A DNA stretch of 64,000 nucleotides from Channa striata (taxonomy: Eukaryota; Chordata; Actinopteri; Anabantiformes; Channidae), in the NCBI GenBank assembly GCA_033026295.1, contig CM065187.1, forward strand, positions 20,370,388 to 20,434,387. Reading direction: 5' to 3'. The translations under genes and the position numbers were made by a program. Of the stretch, positions 1 to 13,200 are shown in pieces. The notes below the pieces were generated by a model. It was not told the origin of the DNA. It worked only from the letters and a program-made list of their open reading frames with translations, and ran no database searches. Positions within the stretch are counted from its first letter, which is position 1; every line of letters begins with the position of its first letter.

Positions 1-329
1 GTTAAAACTTACACCTGTAAATACATGGTATTGGGGTATGTAGCTACTTTCCATAGCCTGAAAGAAAAGAAGAACTGTCTCTGCAGAGGTGACATTGGTT
101 TGGATAGATTTTTTTATTGCCTTAACTAGAAGACTGCTTACCAAGAAATTTCAGTGCAATTTTGAGCATAACCTCAAACATTTAGCTAGATTGTTTGACT
201 TTGGCTGGAAAACAAAAACTTGACTAAATTAATCAATAGAGCAAGCTTTTAGAATAACCTTCCCACAGTCCTGGTCTCAACTATATCAAAAATATGTTGA
301 CCATTTGTAGAAGCCTATCATCACCCTAT

Positions 330-640
330 CTAATATCTCTGTTCACCTCCATACAATTCCTCACAAACTCCTCTTTCAGGACAACTCCTAAACCCTTTCT
401 CTCCCCATTTGATCAACTTGAAAAGTGCTCCTAAGGTTCTACCCTTGCTACCTATTTCCACCTGGTCTCCTGGACAGACAGTATCTCCACCTTTCTTCTC
501 TGCATCATGTCCACCAACTCTAGCCTTCGTTGACATCGTTCCAAAATTCAAAGTCCCTACTGTCACTCCTGCACTCTTGGTTTCCTCTTCTCTCTCTGTC
601 CACGAGAGAGTTTTAATAAGGCAGGAGTAGTAGTCAACCA
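330..640 (-). mobile_element. RTE-type LINE fragment (endonuclease N-terminal part), degenerate
   Basis: Read on the minus strand, the translation contains VTVGTLNFGTMSTKAR followed by degraded sequence. This resembles the start of the APE-type endonuclease of teleost RTE LINEs, where a GTLNVGTMTGK-like segment is usual. The matching frame is lost within about 50 residues, so it is a dead fragment. It lies in the ythdc2 intron before the first exon of the window. Family assignment is by recognition of the motif, not by a search. Confidence 0.55.
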
Positions 641-968
641 GACCAGCCAGAGTTCTGTCAGACACATGTTGACTGCTACCACAGGTGTCTGCCAGAAACA
701 TGCTAAAGGATATTAAACCAAATGTTGTAAATAAATTAAATCCTGTACATACAGTACGTTTGGGGATTTAGTTTTTTTATCGTATAGCTTCGCTATAGCT
801 GTGCCTCAATTAAAAATAGAGCATTTAAATCATAGTGTTGTGTTTCAAATGTATACTTTTATTCACAACTGAAAATATAATTCTAAAAGGTTTAAACTGA
901 CTAACTTGTGAATCTGAACTTGCGATGAGTTTTTATTTCCGGTTTATGTTGCTGTGCAGTCCTTTCAG

Positions 969-1224
969 AAAAATGAGCAGCATGAATGAGTCTACTTTGG
1001 TGCAGTGTGACAGTGCAAAGCTCAACACTGAAGAACAGGAGTTGCTCAAACTGTACCATCACAACTTTGATGATGAGTCGGTGGACCTGGACCTTATCAT
1101 GGATTTGCTGCATAACATCTTCTCCACTACCATTGATGGTGAGCTTTAGCACTCATGTTGATATGATATATTGTGTGTGTGTATATATATATATATATAC
1201 ACGTATATACATACATATATATAC

Positions 1225-1271
<47 letters not shown>

Positions 1272-4200
1272 TATTGGTTTGCATATGTATAAAATATTAA
1301 AATCACACTTTAAACTTGTGCAGTTTTATCTATGATTTATGAGACTGAAGTCAGATTAAATTCCAGTCTTTGTTGATAGCACACTTAGCATTTAAATTAT
1401 ATATTTTGTCATGCCTTTCTTAGCAGATTGATACTTTTTCCTATTGGATTCAGTTGGTTGGGCTTGTTCTACAAGTACTTTTAACATGTTCATTTTTCTC
1501 ATACATTCTCTAATAAGATATTTTTTGTTATTTATCTCAATCTATTGTAAGTTCTAAAAAATATATTTTTCGTAATCATATTTATATTTTTTTTTTTTCC
1601 CTCAGGTGCTGTCCTGATTTTTCTTCCTGGATACGATGAGATAGTGACACTGAAAGATCGCATCTTGTTTGATGATAAGCGTTTCTCCAGCTTCTCTGAG
1701 AGGTAATAAAAATAAACTGTATTATAAGAACGGAAGACAGTTAATCCTGCATCATCTGTAATGATAGAGTATCCTCATTTTAAGTTTGTAGGATAAGAAT
1801 TTTTATTTAACAGCTGTATTAGGTAAGACAAGAAAAAATTGTGGTGGATCGTGGGGGCCCTGTTGTGCTGTAAAACTGTCGGCACCATGACAAAAAACAC
1901 TACACTGTTATTACTCAGTAGCAGGCATCTGATATCATGCTAATCTTCATCAGCTGATAACTTCAGAAAAAGTGAGGATGTCCTTTTGAATTTCCTACAT
2001 GGAATCATTAAATATTTTTTATTAACTATGTCCAAAGAGTGCTGATACCAGGCCACTACAACACGTAATGTCATGATATACTGGCATTTAATTCCATTGT
2101 GATTTTACAAAATGGTCAGAAAATTCAAATGTCAATTTTAACAAAAATATTTCTATTTGAATATATACGATATATTGTATTTGAATGCAAAAACTTTATC
2201 AAGGTTATGCTTATCATTTTGTGTTTGCTATTCTATTGGACTCCATGTTTTGTTTGTGTACTTACCACAATTTGCAATGGACTCAGTACACCACTAATAG
2301 CACATGCTAATTTTGAATAATATGGAAACCAAGGTGGCTCTCTTTCATAGCATTATATTTGTATCTTTAGGACACATTGGGAAAGCCTTCAGCTTAACTT
2401 CATCAGAAGCCCCTATCGCATCCTGCATAGCAATATTGGCTGGGGCTAAGCATGTTTGTTTTAGCGAGGGAATGGTAACTTGACAGAGCCACTCATAGTC
2501 TGTCACCAAACAATAGTTTGAGCCCCGTACTGTAACAAGTGCCAATACCACTGTGACAAAAATTTTATTACACTGAACCCCTCATTGCTCCCAGCGGGCC
2601 TGGTGAGCACCCTGCATGGCAGCCATTGCCATCGTGTGTGTACCAAATTATTCTAAGTCAGAATGGATAAAAGTGTCTGCTAAATGACTAAATATAAATG
2701 CCAACTGGAGTCAGGTGTTTAAAAGGTGCAAATCAATCCAATCCAATCAATGAAACAAGAATGGAGGTGTGATTTAGAATTGACTTGACTTATTGACTTC
2801 AACACTGAGTTCATGCAGAGTCCTTCCTGCAGGGTTGTGTAGGGGTATTACCATGTTCGTTTGTGTTTTAGAAAGTAACTGATGTGTAGTGAGCAGAAAA
2901 GATAATTTTATTTCTCTGATTTACGCATTTGTTCTTGTTAACGCCGCTTCGTCTATTCATTTACTGACTGTGTCACTACCACTGCTCTTGCGAGCTGTCA
3001 AAAATAAATGGATTGGTCATGAACGTAAAAATATTTTATCGCATTTCGTGTAAGAATGGCGGCCTGCAGTGTAGGGAAAACACTGCTACAGGATGTCAAG
3101 CAAGCTAACACTTAGAAAAAGGGTTACAGCTGGACAATGACCCTAAACATGAAAGTAAATCTACTTTAGAATGACTTTATATAAAATCTGCCTTTTGGAG
3201 TGGCCCTGTCAGAACCCAAAATTCAACATAGTAGAGATGCTGTGGAATGAGCCGAGAGAACAGTTTATGCTAGAAGTCCTCAGAGTATGGTTGAGCTGAA
3301 GTGGGTCTGTAAAGAAGAATGGTCCACATTGCTCTGGAAGTGTTGAGATCTAATCCACAGCTAGTGGAATTGCTTACTTTAGGGAATTGCTGCCAAAGTT
3401 AGTTCAACCACTTGTCATTAGTTTTTCCACCATCACTTTGTATTTTTAATGGGTGTGTTTACTAAAGACATGAAAGATCATGACTTTGTTTGCTTTAGCA
3501 CCATAAACACACATTTTTACTATGTTTTGAATATTACACCCCCTCCCTTAAAATTTTTAAGCTCATTTAGGCACAGAATAATGGTCAAAACAAATTTGCA
3601 TTTTTTAAACTTTACTTTTGTCAAAAAGTGCCCAAAAAATCAGTAGCATTTTACTGATTAGTTTTTGCAGATATTCAGGTGTGGTTTCCTCCCAGGCCTT
3701 CTGCAGATCATCCCAAAGGTCTGCTGTGCTTGTTGGGCAGTTCCCAAACTCTGTTCTCCAGCTTTTCCCACACCAGGGGTTCAGATCTGGTGACTGAGTT
3801 GGTCAAACCATCAAAGAGACTTTTCCAGCAGCAACTTTCCTGTCCAAATAATTGTTACACAAATGGGAAAAATGCTTGGGGTGATTGTTTTACTGCATAG
3901 TAAAGTGTTCCCCACTCAGTCATTGCCCTGAGGCATGCCAATTAAGGATGCCTTGCACATCACCCAGGCAATAATGCTGTGTATTTAATAATATTTTAGT
4001 TAGATACTGTCAAGCAGTTGTGTTTAGCATTCAGCAGCATATTATGTAGTGTTTCAGAGGTGTGTTGTCTCTTAGGTTTCAGGTATTTACTCTACACTCA
4101 GACATGCAGACTCTGGATCAGAAGAAAGTCATGTGGACCTCTCCACCTGGTGTCAGGAAGATAGTAAGTATCTGATGCCCATTTATACATTAACACCACC

Positions 4201-7200
4201 TAATCTTAGTGGTGGTTCTTTGCTTTAATTAACCAGTGTTTATCAAAACGGGGACCTCACCTAAATAGGACCAGTAAGGTTCTGAGCTGATATTTTACAT
4301 TTAAGCAGCAGAAAGACCTGGTAGAGCAAAGGGATATGGTCTTCTAGTTAAAGTTACAGTGTGCCGCAATTTTACGTCTTCTTAACAGAAATATGCTTCA
4401 CTAAATATAAAGATGTGCAGTAGAAGCCATGACATAGAATCATTGATCAGCTGTGATATTTGCTTCTGAAACTATTTTGTGCATACCTCACCCTTCTGGC
4501 CAACCAAGAAGAGCAACAGTTTCTGCGTATAAATACGTTTTGTTGAATTTATTTAGCATTTAACCTCCGTAAAACACTGTTTTGTGAGTGAAGTCTAGAC
4601 TTCCAGCTTTAATTTAAGGAGTTTGACAACTGTGGCATTAACCAATTAGAAATTAAAACTATTATAAATAGTAGATACATGGCCATGTATGGCCAATTGA
4701 ACCAGATCTCTGATGTTTATTGATGACCTGAGCATCAACACCGTAATAAACTAACATAAGATTTAAATGTTTTATGTTTCCCTGTATTGTAAAACTCCAA
4801 AGTATAGTTGTATCCAAACACTCTGCATGTATATGCCTTAAAATACCTCATATGAAGAAAATGGTACATCATACTTACTTAAAAATCCAAACAGTGAGAA
4901 GTGTCCATGAAACTGTAAGTCCCAGCCCCTTCAATCTCAGCCCACCTCCAATTCAGCATGGTCTTTTTCTGAGCTCTCCTGGAAGTAAACTCCTGTCAAC
5001 CCATTAAGTTAGAACTGACCTCTAAATTCTGTGATTGTCAATACTTATCATTAACACAGCATAACGTACCAAGTTCTACACAAATACTGAAACCAGAGTG
5101 GCTCAAATAGTTCTCCAAGCAAACTCCTGAGAACAGCTAATCTGGGACTTTCAACAAATGTCCTCTATGTTTTATCCAGATTTTGTACACAGACAATCAT
5201 TGACTTTTTCCTTTGATGTTTAAAATTGTGTTTAGTATTTTCTTCGACCACTCTCAGTACAGCTGGGTATATCATATTGTAACGCGGTACCTTAGCCTAC
5301 AGTTTTACTGTATTTTTAAAAGTATGAATGATGACAATGAACTTTTATTAAATAATAGCACTGAAGGAATATCAGTATCTGCATGCAAAAAACATTAAAT
5401 CATTCACACATGTACAGTATCTTCCAAAAGTGTTCATACCCATTAAATGTTTCTGCATTTTTTCATGTTACATCCAGAAATTTAAATGTATTTTATTGGG
5501 ATTTTATGTGATAGACCAACAGAAAGCGGCACATAGTTGTGAAATGGAAGGAAAATGATAAATGGTTTTCCAAAATTTCTACAGATAAACTGAAAAGTGT
5601 TGTGTCCATTTGTATTCAGCCCCTTTTACTCTAATACCCCTATCCAAAATCCAGTGGGATAAGTTGCCTTCAGAAGTCACCTGTGTGTAACTTAATCTCA
5701 TATAAATACAGCTGTTCTGTGACGCCCCCAGAGGTTTGTTAGAGAACATTAGTGAACAAACAGCATCATGAAGTCCAATGAACACACCAGACAGCTCAGA
5801 GATAAATTGTTTGACAAGTTTAAAGTAGGGTTAGGTTTTAAAAAAATATGCCAAGCTTTAAACATCTCACAGAGCACTGTACAATCTATCATCTGAAAAT
5901 GGAAATAAATGGAGTATGGTGCACACGTGGAAGATGGTGATCTGGTGATGATGAGACAAAACTAAACAAAACATCCTCGCCGTGAAACATAGCGGTGGCA
6001 ACTTCATGTTGTGGGGAGGCTTTTCTTCAACAGAGAGACAGACAGAGAAGCTGGTACGAATTGATGGGAAGATGGATGGAGCCAAATACAGGACAATCTT
6101 AGAAGAGAACCTATTAGTCTGCAGAAAACTTGAGACTAGGGCGGAGGTTCATCTTCTAGCAGGACAACGACCCTAAACATGCAGCCAGAGCTACAATGAA
6201 ATGGTTCAGATCAAAGCATGTTCATGTGTTAGAATGGCCCAGTCAAAGTCCAGACCTAAATCCAACTGATAATCTGTGGCAAAGACTTGAAAATTGCTGT
6301 TCACAGATGCTCTCTATCCAATCTGACTGAGCTTGAGCTATTTTGGAAAGATGAATGGGCAAACATTTCACTGTCTAGATGTCCAAAGCTGGTAGAGAAA
6401 TACCCCAAGAGACTTGCAGCTGTAATTGCAACGAAAGGTGGTTCTACAAAGTATTGCCTCAGGGGGCTGAATACAAGTGTACACCACACTTTTAGGATAT
6501 TTATTTGTAAAAAAACAGACAATATGGAAACCATTTATCATTTTCCTTTCTTTACATAGTTATGTGCCATGTTGTGTTGGTCTATCACATAACATTCCAA
6601 TAAAATACATTTACATTTGTGTTTGTAATGTGACAAAAAGTGGAAAATTTCAATGGGTATGAATACATTTGCAAGGCATTGTACGTGTACTTATAAGGGG
6701 TAAAAATGAACTGAGCAACTGAAAACAAACAAACTGGCTGGATGAGTTGAATGAAATGAATTTTATTGAAAGTCAAGGAATAGTGATTGGGGGAGGACAG
6801 TCTGGACCAGCAAAAGATGGGTTATGTCTCTTGGGACCTCCAGCCAAGTAAGTGGCCCTAACTCTCACTGCACACAAAGAAAAACAGGTAAGTGAGGACA
6901 AAAGTGGGGTGGTTAACTGAACTTTACATGAGACAGACAGTTTTGCAGTAATGGATATTTGCCATTACTGCAAAAATTTTAGTAACTTTACTTTGGGTTG
7001 GGTTGCAGAAGCCTGCGTGATTGAATCCCACCCCTACCAGGTGTGGCCCCCCAGCTATCAAGGCCTACCTTGTTGCTGTTCCTAAGCCTGGATAAAAATC
7101 GCTGGGTTGTGGCAGGAAGGGCATAAGGTGTATAAAACTTGTGCCAAATGAATGAGAGGAACATGTTCCAATTTTGCGACCAATGAAGGGAAAAGCCGAA

Positions 7201-10200
7201 ATCCAATGATCTTTAGATGTTGAGTAACTTTTCTTTGGTTTTACTTTAAGTGCTGGTAAGGTCCTTTTTATTTCACCTCACTCATTTTGGTTTAAGATAA
7301 CATTAACCTTTTTTTTACTCCCACAATGGGGACATGTCCATGTTACAGCAGTAAGGAATCTTCAGAGTACGGTAAAGAGGAAATTATCAGAATACAGTAT
7401 ATACAGTCTAGTATATACAAAATACAGTATATACACAATCTAACAATAAAAAATCTACAACATGTACACAATCATACATACACAATCAGTTGCACCACGG
7501 ATCATTTGTATTGCACGGTTTAAAAAACGGTTTCATAGTGACTAATAGTAATTCACTAGGAGCAGCTCTGATTGTAAAGTCTGACAGCAGCAGGGAGAAA
7601 AGACCTGCGATATCGATCCTTCAGACATTTACAATGTAACAGTCTGTCACTGAAGGAGCTGCTCAGACATGACACGGCGTCGTACAGGGGGTGGGAGTCC
7701 TTCTCCAGCACGGATAATAGCTTGGCTACCATCCTTCTCTCTGCCACCTCCTGCACTCCTGAATCCAGGGGCATCCCCAAAACTGAGCTGGCCTTCCCAA
7801 CCAGCATCTCCAGTCTTTGTTGGTAATCATAATCATAACTAAATTAAAACACTGTACAACTATAGCCTTGTTTGTTACGAAACTGTATTTACAGTAGAGT
7901 TAAAAAGAGATGTTCAAGAATCTCCCTTGTCTTCTGTACTGTACTTTTCATGCACTTTCTTTGGAATCCCTGGCAGCAGCAATCCGATGATCTCACAATA
8001 TTTACGGGCCCACTAGACCTCTCTACACGAAATGTCTAAAAATGTATATTTTTAAATTAGTGTTATTTATAGTAGCCAAAAAAAAGTACTTTGCTGGAAA
8101 GACAGAGAAAAGTGGTGTTACCTGTCATCTGACTAAACCACAATGCATCTACAGAGCCTGCAATTTTTTTGTCTTTGTTCTGTCTCCAGCTGTTTCTCGA
8201 CTTTCTTGCCGTCATTTAAGAAACCTTAGATGTCTGACAGAGATTTCACAATTTCATATGAAATACTTAAAGCAAGTAGCAAGTGAAGTCAGTCAACATG
8301 CATTAGGTGACTGGTCAGTCAGGAAAACAAATTTGGTCAAAAGTGCTAATCTAGGACAAATTAATTATAACTACTAGTTCTGGAAATTGCATGACTTTTC
8401 ATGAATTGCAAATTATAACAATGCATTGTTACACTCCTGCTATGCATAGTAAACAATAGGTATAAAAAAGTTTAAATTACAACATGTAGTTATTATTCAG
8501 ACACATCAATTTGTAATAATTAGGTTTTGTGAGTACACAGACCACTCATACATTGTTACTTATATTACAATCTGTGCTGAGAAACATGCTTTTTACACGT
8601 CAGTAGTCTGCTTTCCATTTGATTTTTGCAGGACATTTAAAGGAGAATCATTGTTAAATTAAAATCTGTTATTTTTCTCCTTTTAGATTCTTTCTACCAA
8701 CATTGCAGAGACAAGCATCACAATCAATGATGTGGTCTTTGTCATTGATTCAGGAAAAGTGAAAGAGGTACAGTCACTGTTAATAGTTGGATTCACAATA
8801 CATTTTTAAAAGAAGTTGAAAATTGAGTTGTGTTTTTCATTTTGTAGAAGTCCTTTGATACACTGATTCAAGCATCTATGTTAAAGACAGTTTGGATCTC
8901 AAAAGCAAGTGCTCTACAAAGGAAGGGAAGGTAACATTATCCTTGTTAAAACCCACCAAATTTTTAACAATCAAATCCTAAATCTCAACTTCTAAAACTA
9001 TTAAAGTAAATCTGAAAGCATCTTTTGCTGTATTTGTTTTTCTTACCTTACTGATTAACATCAATTGAAGTTTGGATCAAAATTGTTTAAAACAGTCTAC
9101 TGAGTGTAAGACCACATGTCCACAGAGCTGGGCGGTGCAGACCAGGGATTTGCTTCCACCTTTTTAGTCGACTCAGGTTCAAGAACATGCTAGAATTCCA
9201 GGTTCCCCAGCTGCTGCGGATGCCACTGCAGGTAGACACATCATTTCACTCTGCATGCAGAGGTTATTGTTTTACTCAAACACTGATTTTACAGGTTTAC
9301 AGAGTACAATAAACATCAGTATTATCCAAGAAATTATGTTAGCGTAAAAATTTACAGGTATTTTGTGCTTACACATCAAGTGTTCCAGTAGGTCTACACA
9401 CATTTTTCAGTGGAATTCTTCAGTTACGTTAATAGTCATATTAAGGCAAAAGTTAATGCCATTGTGGTGTCTCTCATTGATGCAATTGACAATGATTCAG
9501 CATGATAAATCATCTGAAAAGCTGCCAGCGTAGTGTGCCAGTGTTGTGAGACATACTGGCCCTGACCGTCATCGTGTTGTGTCATGGCTCTTTAATGAAT
9601 GCATGCAAAAATTATTATTTCTATATTCATATTAGTGCATTATAGCATGATGTCCTGACCCAGCTTGTGTCTGCCTTGTTTGAAAGTTAGCACATTGGGA
9701 AGAGAATGCTGCTGGCTGCTGATTTGCTCAGATTTGTTTAGTAATGACAATAACAGACTACAAGCATCTGAAGTTAATGGTAACAGCCTGTAATAATGAT
9801 AATATGTCATGCTGTGTCAAGGAACTTTGTCTGCAGACCAAACTGCTGGTGCCTTCCTCCTGTTCAGTAGCTGAGTTTTTGTCCAAAGCGCCACAGCCTC
9901 CGCCTTCACATGCCATCAAGAATGCTGTGCACATGCTTAAGGTAACAAAGAATATTTGTGATATTTACTTCACTTAATTCTGATTTTTGACACAAGCCAC
10001 TGCATATGTACAGTTCACACACGTGGTACAGCAGGTAGAGTGGTCATCTACCAACCCCACAGTTGTTGTTTTGATCCCTGGTTCCTCCAGTCACATGTCA
10101 AAGTGTCCTTGAGCAAAACGCTGAACCCCAGTGAGTGTCAGCTCTCCCATCTGTGTGTGTGTTATTGTGGGTGAATGGGTGAATGAGAAGCAGTGTAAAG

Positions 10201-13200
10201 GGCTTTGATTACCAATAGGGAGAAAAACGTTATAAGTGCAGACCATTTACATATCTACTTTCCTCCAAAAATGTTTTTGCTGTACCAGACATTTGGATCT
10301 AAGATCAAAACGTGGATATCAGATGAAAGTTTAAGGCAAATGATAGCACCTCATCTTTTCAAAGAAGAAGGGAAAACATTTACCTTATTTTGCATTATAA
10401 AATCCAAATGATCCTAGACTTGAGAAAATGTCCTTTTTCCCAATGGTTCCATAAGTATCAGTGGATAATGATGAAACAAAAACTAATACAAAGAGCACCA
10501 AAGAAAGTGTCCTCTCCTCCTTTCAGCACAAATACAGTATTGCTTCCTGATAAACACAATTTGGTGTTTCCTTACAACACACCAGCTGTATCAGTCAAAT
10601 GATTTTCCTCAAAGAAATCCACACATCAATACAGGGTTTTGCTCTTTGTGCTCGATAAAAACACCGGTGCTTCGTTATTGTTTGACCCACTGGTATACAG
10701 TGTACATGCACATCTATACATCCACATACAATATTCCTGCAATAACTAATTTTTCTCTTCAGAAAATAGGTGCTATGGATCAGTATGAAGACCTGACTGA
10801 TCTGGGCTACCACCTGGCTGATCTGCCAATAGAACCCCACCTGGGCAAGATGGTGCTGTGTGCTGTTGTGCTCAAGTGCCTGGACCCCGTTCTAACCATT
10901 GCCTGTACACTGTCTTATCGTGACCCCTTCATTCTTCCTTCCCTTGGCTCTCAAAAACAAGCAGCTCTACAGTGCCGCAAACGTTTTACATCCAGCACCT
11001 TCAGTGATCACATGGCTCTGCTGAGAGCCTTCCAGGTAAGTGGGATCATTATAAGACCTACAATCTGGAGGGAATGTCAGAAATTATTTATTAAAGTGGA
11101 GATATAAGGTGCTCTTAAAATGGTCTTAATGTCATAAAAGAATGTTAGAAAAGAAAAGGATATACACCTATTTCTGTGGGATATTTTTTTTCATATTGCT
11201 TGGTAGTATAGACTTCATGTGTGCTTTGAGAGGATGCTGTCACCACATTACAAGTTAAGCTAGTGTAAATGCATAAGTGAAGTTAAAATGAGTGAATAAA
11301 CAGCCACATGAGATAAAATATAGAACACCAGCCTCCCTACGTCATTAGATCTAATTGATGGATTTATATTATACTTTAGGACAGCTAAACAATTTTTCTT
11401 TGCAATTACCAAACTGTGGCACATAAACTGTGGAAATTTTCCAATTATACCAATATCTATTCATTGCTAAAATAAAAATATCCCACAACCCTGCTCAGCA
11501 GTAATGCTGTTCATAAGCAGTAATTAATAGTGGACAAACTTGAGCATTTTAAATTCTCTACAGCTCAGGTTCCATCGGGGGAAAATGCACTTTAAATGTC
11601 ATCTGAGACTCATGACCTTTCAGCAGTCCATAAGCCAGATTGAATTGGAATCAATAAAATTTATATCCCTCCAAAGACACATTTCACTCTTTTCCCCCTA
11701 ATATGTGAATGGGGTTAATTTGGAAGTGAATCTGTACTTTATTTAACAGCTGGTGTATTTTGGCAGTCTGATGTTTTGGTACGCAAATAAATTTATTAAA
11801 CTTTTAAGTTTTCACTTTTCGATTCCGTTTTACTTGTATCAATAGAATATTTCAGAATTGTGTTCTAATTTGGACAGCTTAGAATGCCTTTACTTTCAGA
11901 AATCACTATATCAAAAAAGGATTTAAGACATGTTTATCACTTTCTGGGGAACATAAAGTAGATTATTGTAAGTGTGAGCAAAACATTGTCAATCTGCCTT
12001 TCAGTTGTGTAACTGGCTTCCCTGTGACGGTCTCGTCTTCCCACTTTTTTTCATTTTGTAACCACAGTCGCAAATGTATTTCATTAATGTGATAGACCAA
12101 CACAAAGTTTCAAATAAATGTAAGTGAAAGGAAAATGATAAATGGTTTTCTAAATTCTTTACAAATAAAAATATGAAAACTGTGGCGCGCATATGTGTTC
12201 AGCCCCCTTACCTGATACCCCTATCCAAAATCCAGTGGGACCAGTTGCCTTCAGAAGTCACTTGTGTGTAACTTAATCTCAGTATAAATACAGCTGTTCT
12301 GTGATGCCCCCAGACACTAGACAGCTCAGAGATAAAGTTGTGGAGAAGTTTAAAGTAGGGTTAGGTTAGAAAAAAATATCCCAAGCTTTAAACATCTCAC
12401 TTCTTAGCACTGTACAATCTATCATCTGAAAATGGAAAGAGTATGGCACAACTGCACACCTACCAGGACATGGCCGTCCACCTAAACTGACAGGCCGGCC
12501 AAGGAGAGAGTTAAACAGTGAAACAGCCAAGGGGCCCGTGGGAACTCCCACCTAAACTGCAGAGATCCACAGCTTAGGTGTGAGAGTCTGTCAACAGGAC
12601 AACTATTAGTCGTGCACTCCACAAATCGGCCTTTATAGAAGAGTGGCAAGAAGAAAGTCATTGTTGAAAAAAGACATAAGAAGTTTGCAGTTTGTGACAA
12701 ACCATGTGGGGGTACAGAGCAAATATGTTGAAGAAGGTGCTCTGGTCAGATGAGACCAAAATTGTGATCAAGTTTTTGGCCTAAATGCAAACACTATGTG
12801 TGGTGGAAACTTAACACTGCACATCATCCTGAACACGCCACACATGTTATGGGAAGGCTTTTCTTCAGCAGGGGCAGGGAAGCCAGATGGAATTGATGGG
12901 AAGATGAATGGAGCCAAATACAGGGAAATCTTGGAAGAAAATCTGTTAGTCTGCAAACAACTTGAGACTTGGGCGGAGGTTCATCTTCCAGCAGAACGAT
13001 GACCCTAAATAGGGTCATATCAAAGCATGTTCTTGTTGTAGAATGGCCCAGTAAACGTCCAGACCTAAATCCAAATGAGAATCTGTGGCAAGACTTGAAA
13101 CTTGCTGTTCACAGATGCTCCACATCCAATCTATACTGAGCTTGAGATTTTTTGCAAAAACGAAAGTATTGACCCAGGGAGGCTGAATGAAAATGCACAT

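Noticed and set aside
409..630. Open stretch of 73 codons on the plus strand
   Set aside because: It is the antisense of the RTE-like fragment and shows no domain or splice context.
986..1300. 104-codon frame overlapping the first ythdc2 exon
   Set aside because: Its second half is translated microsatellite (alternating Tyr/Ile/Thr/His); the ythdc2 frame explains the region.
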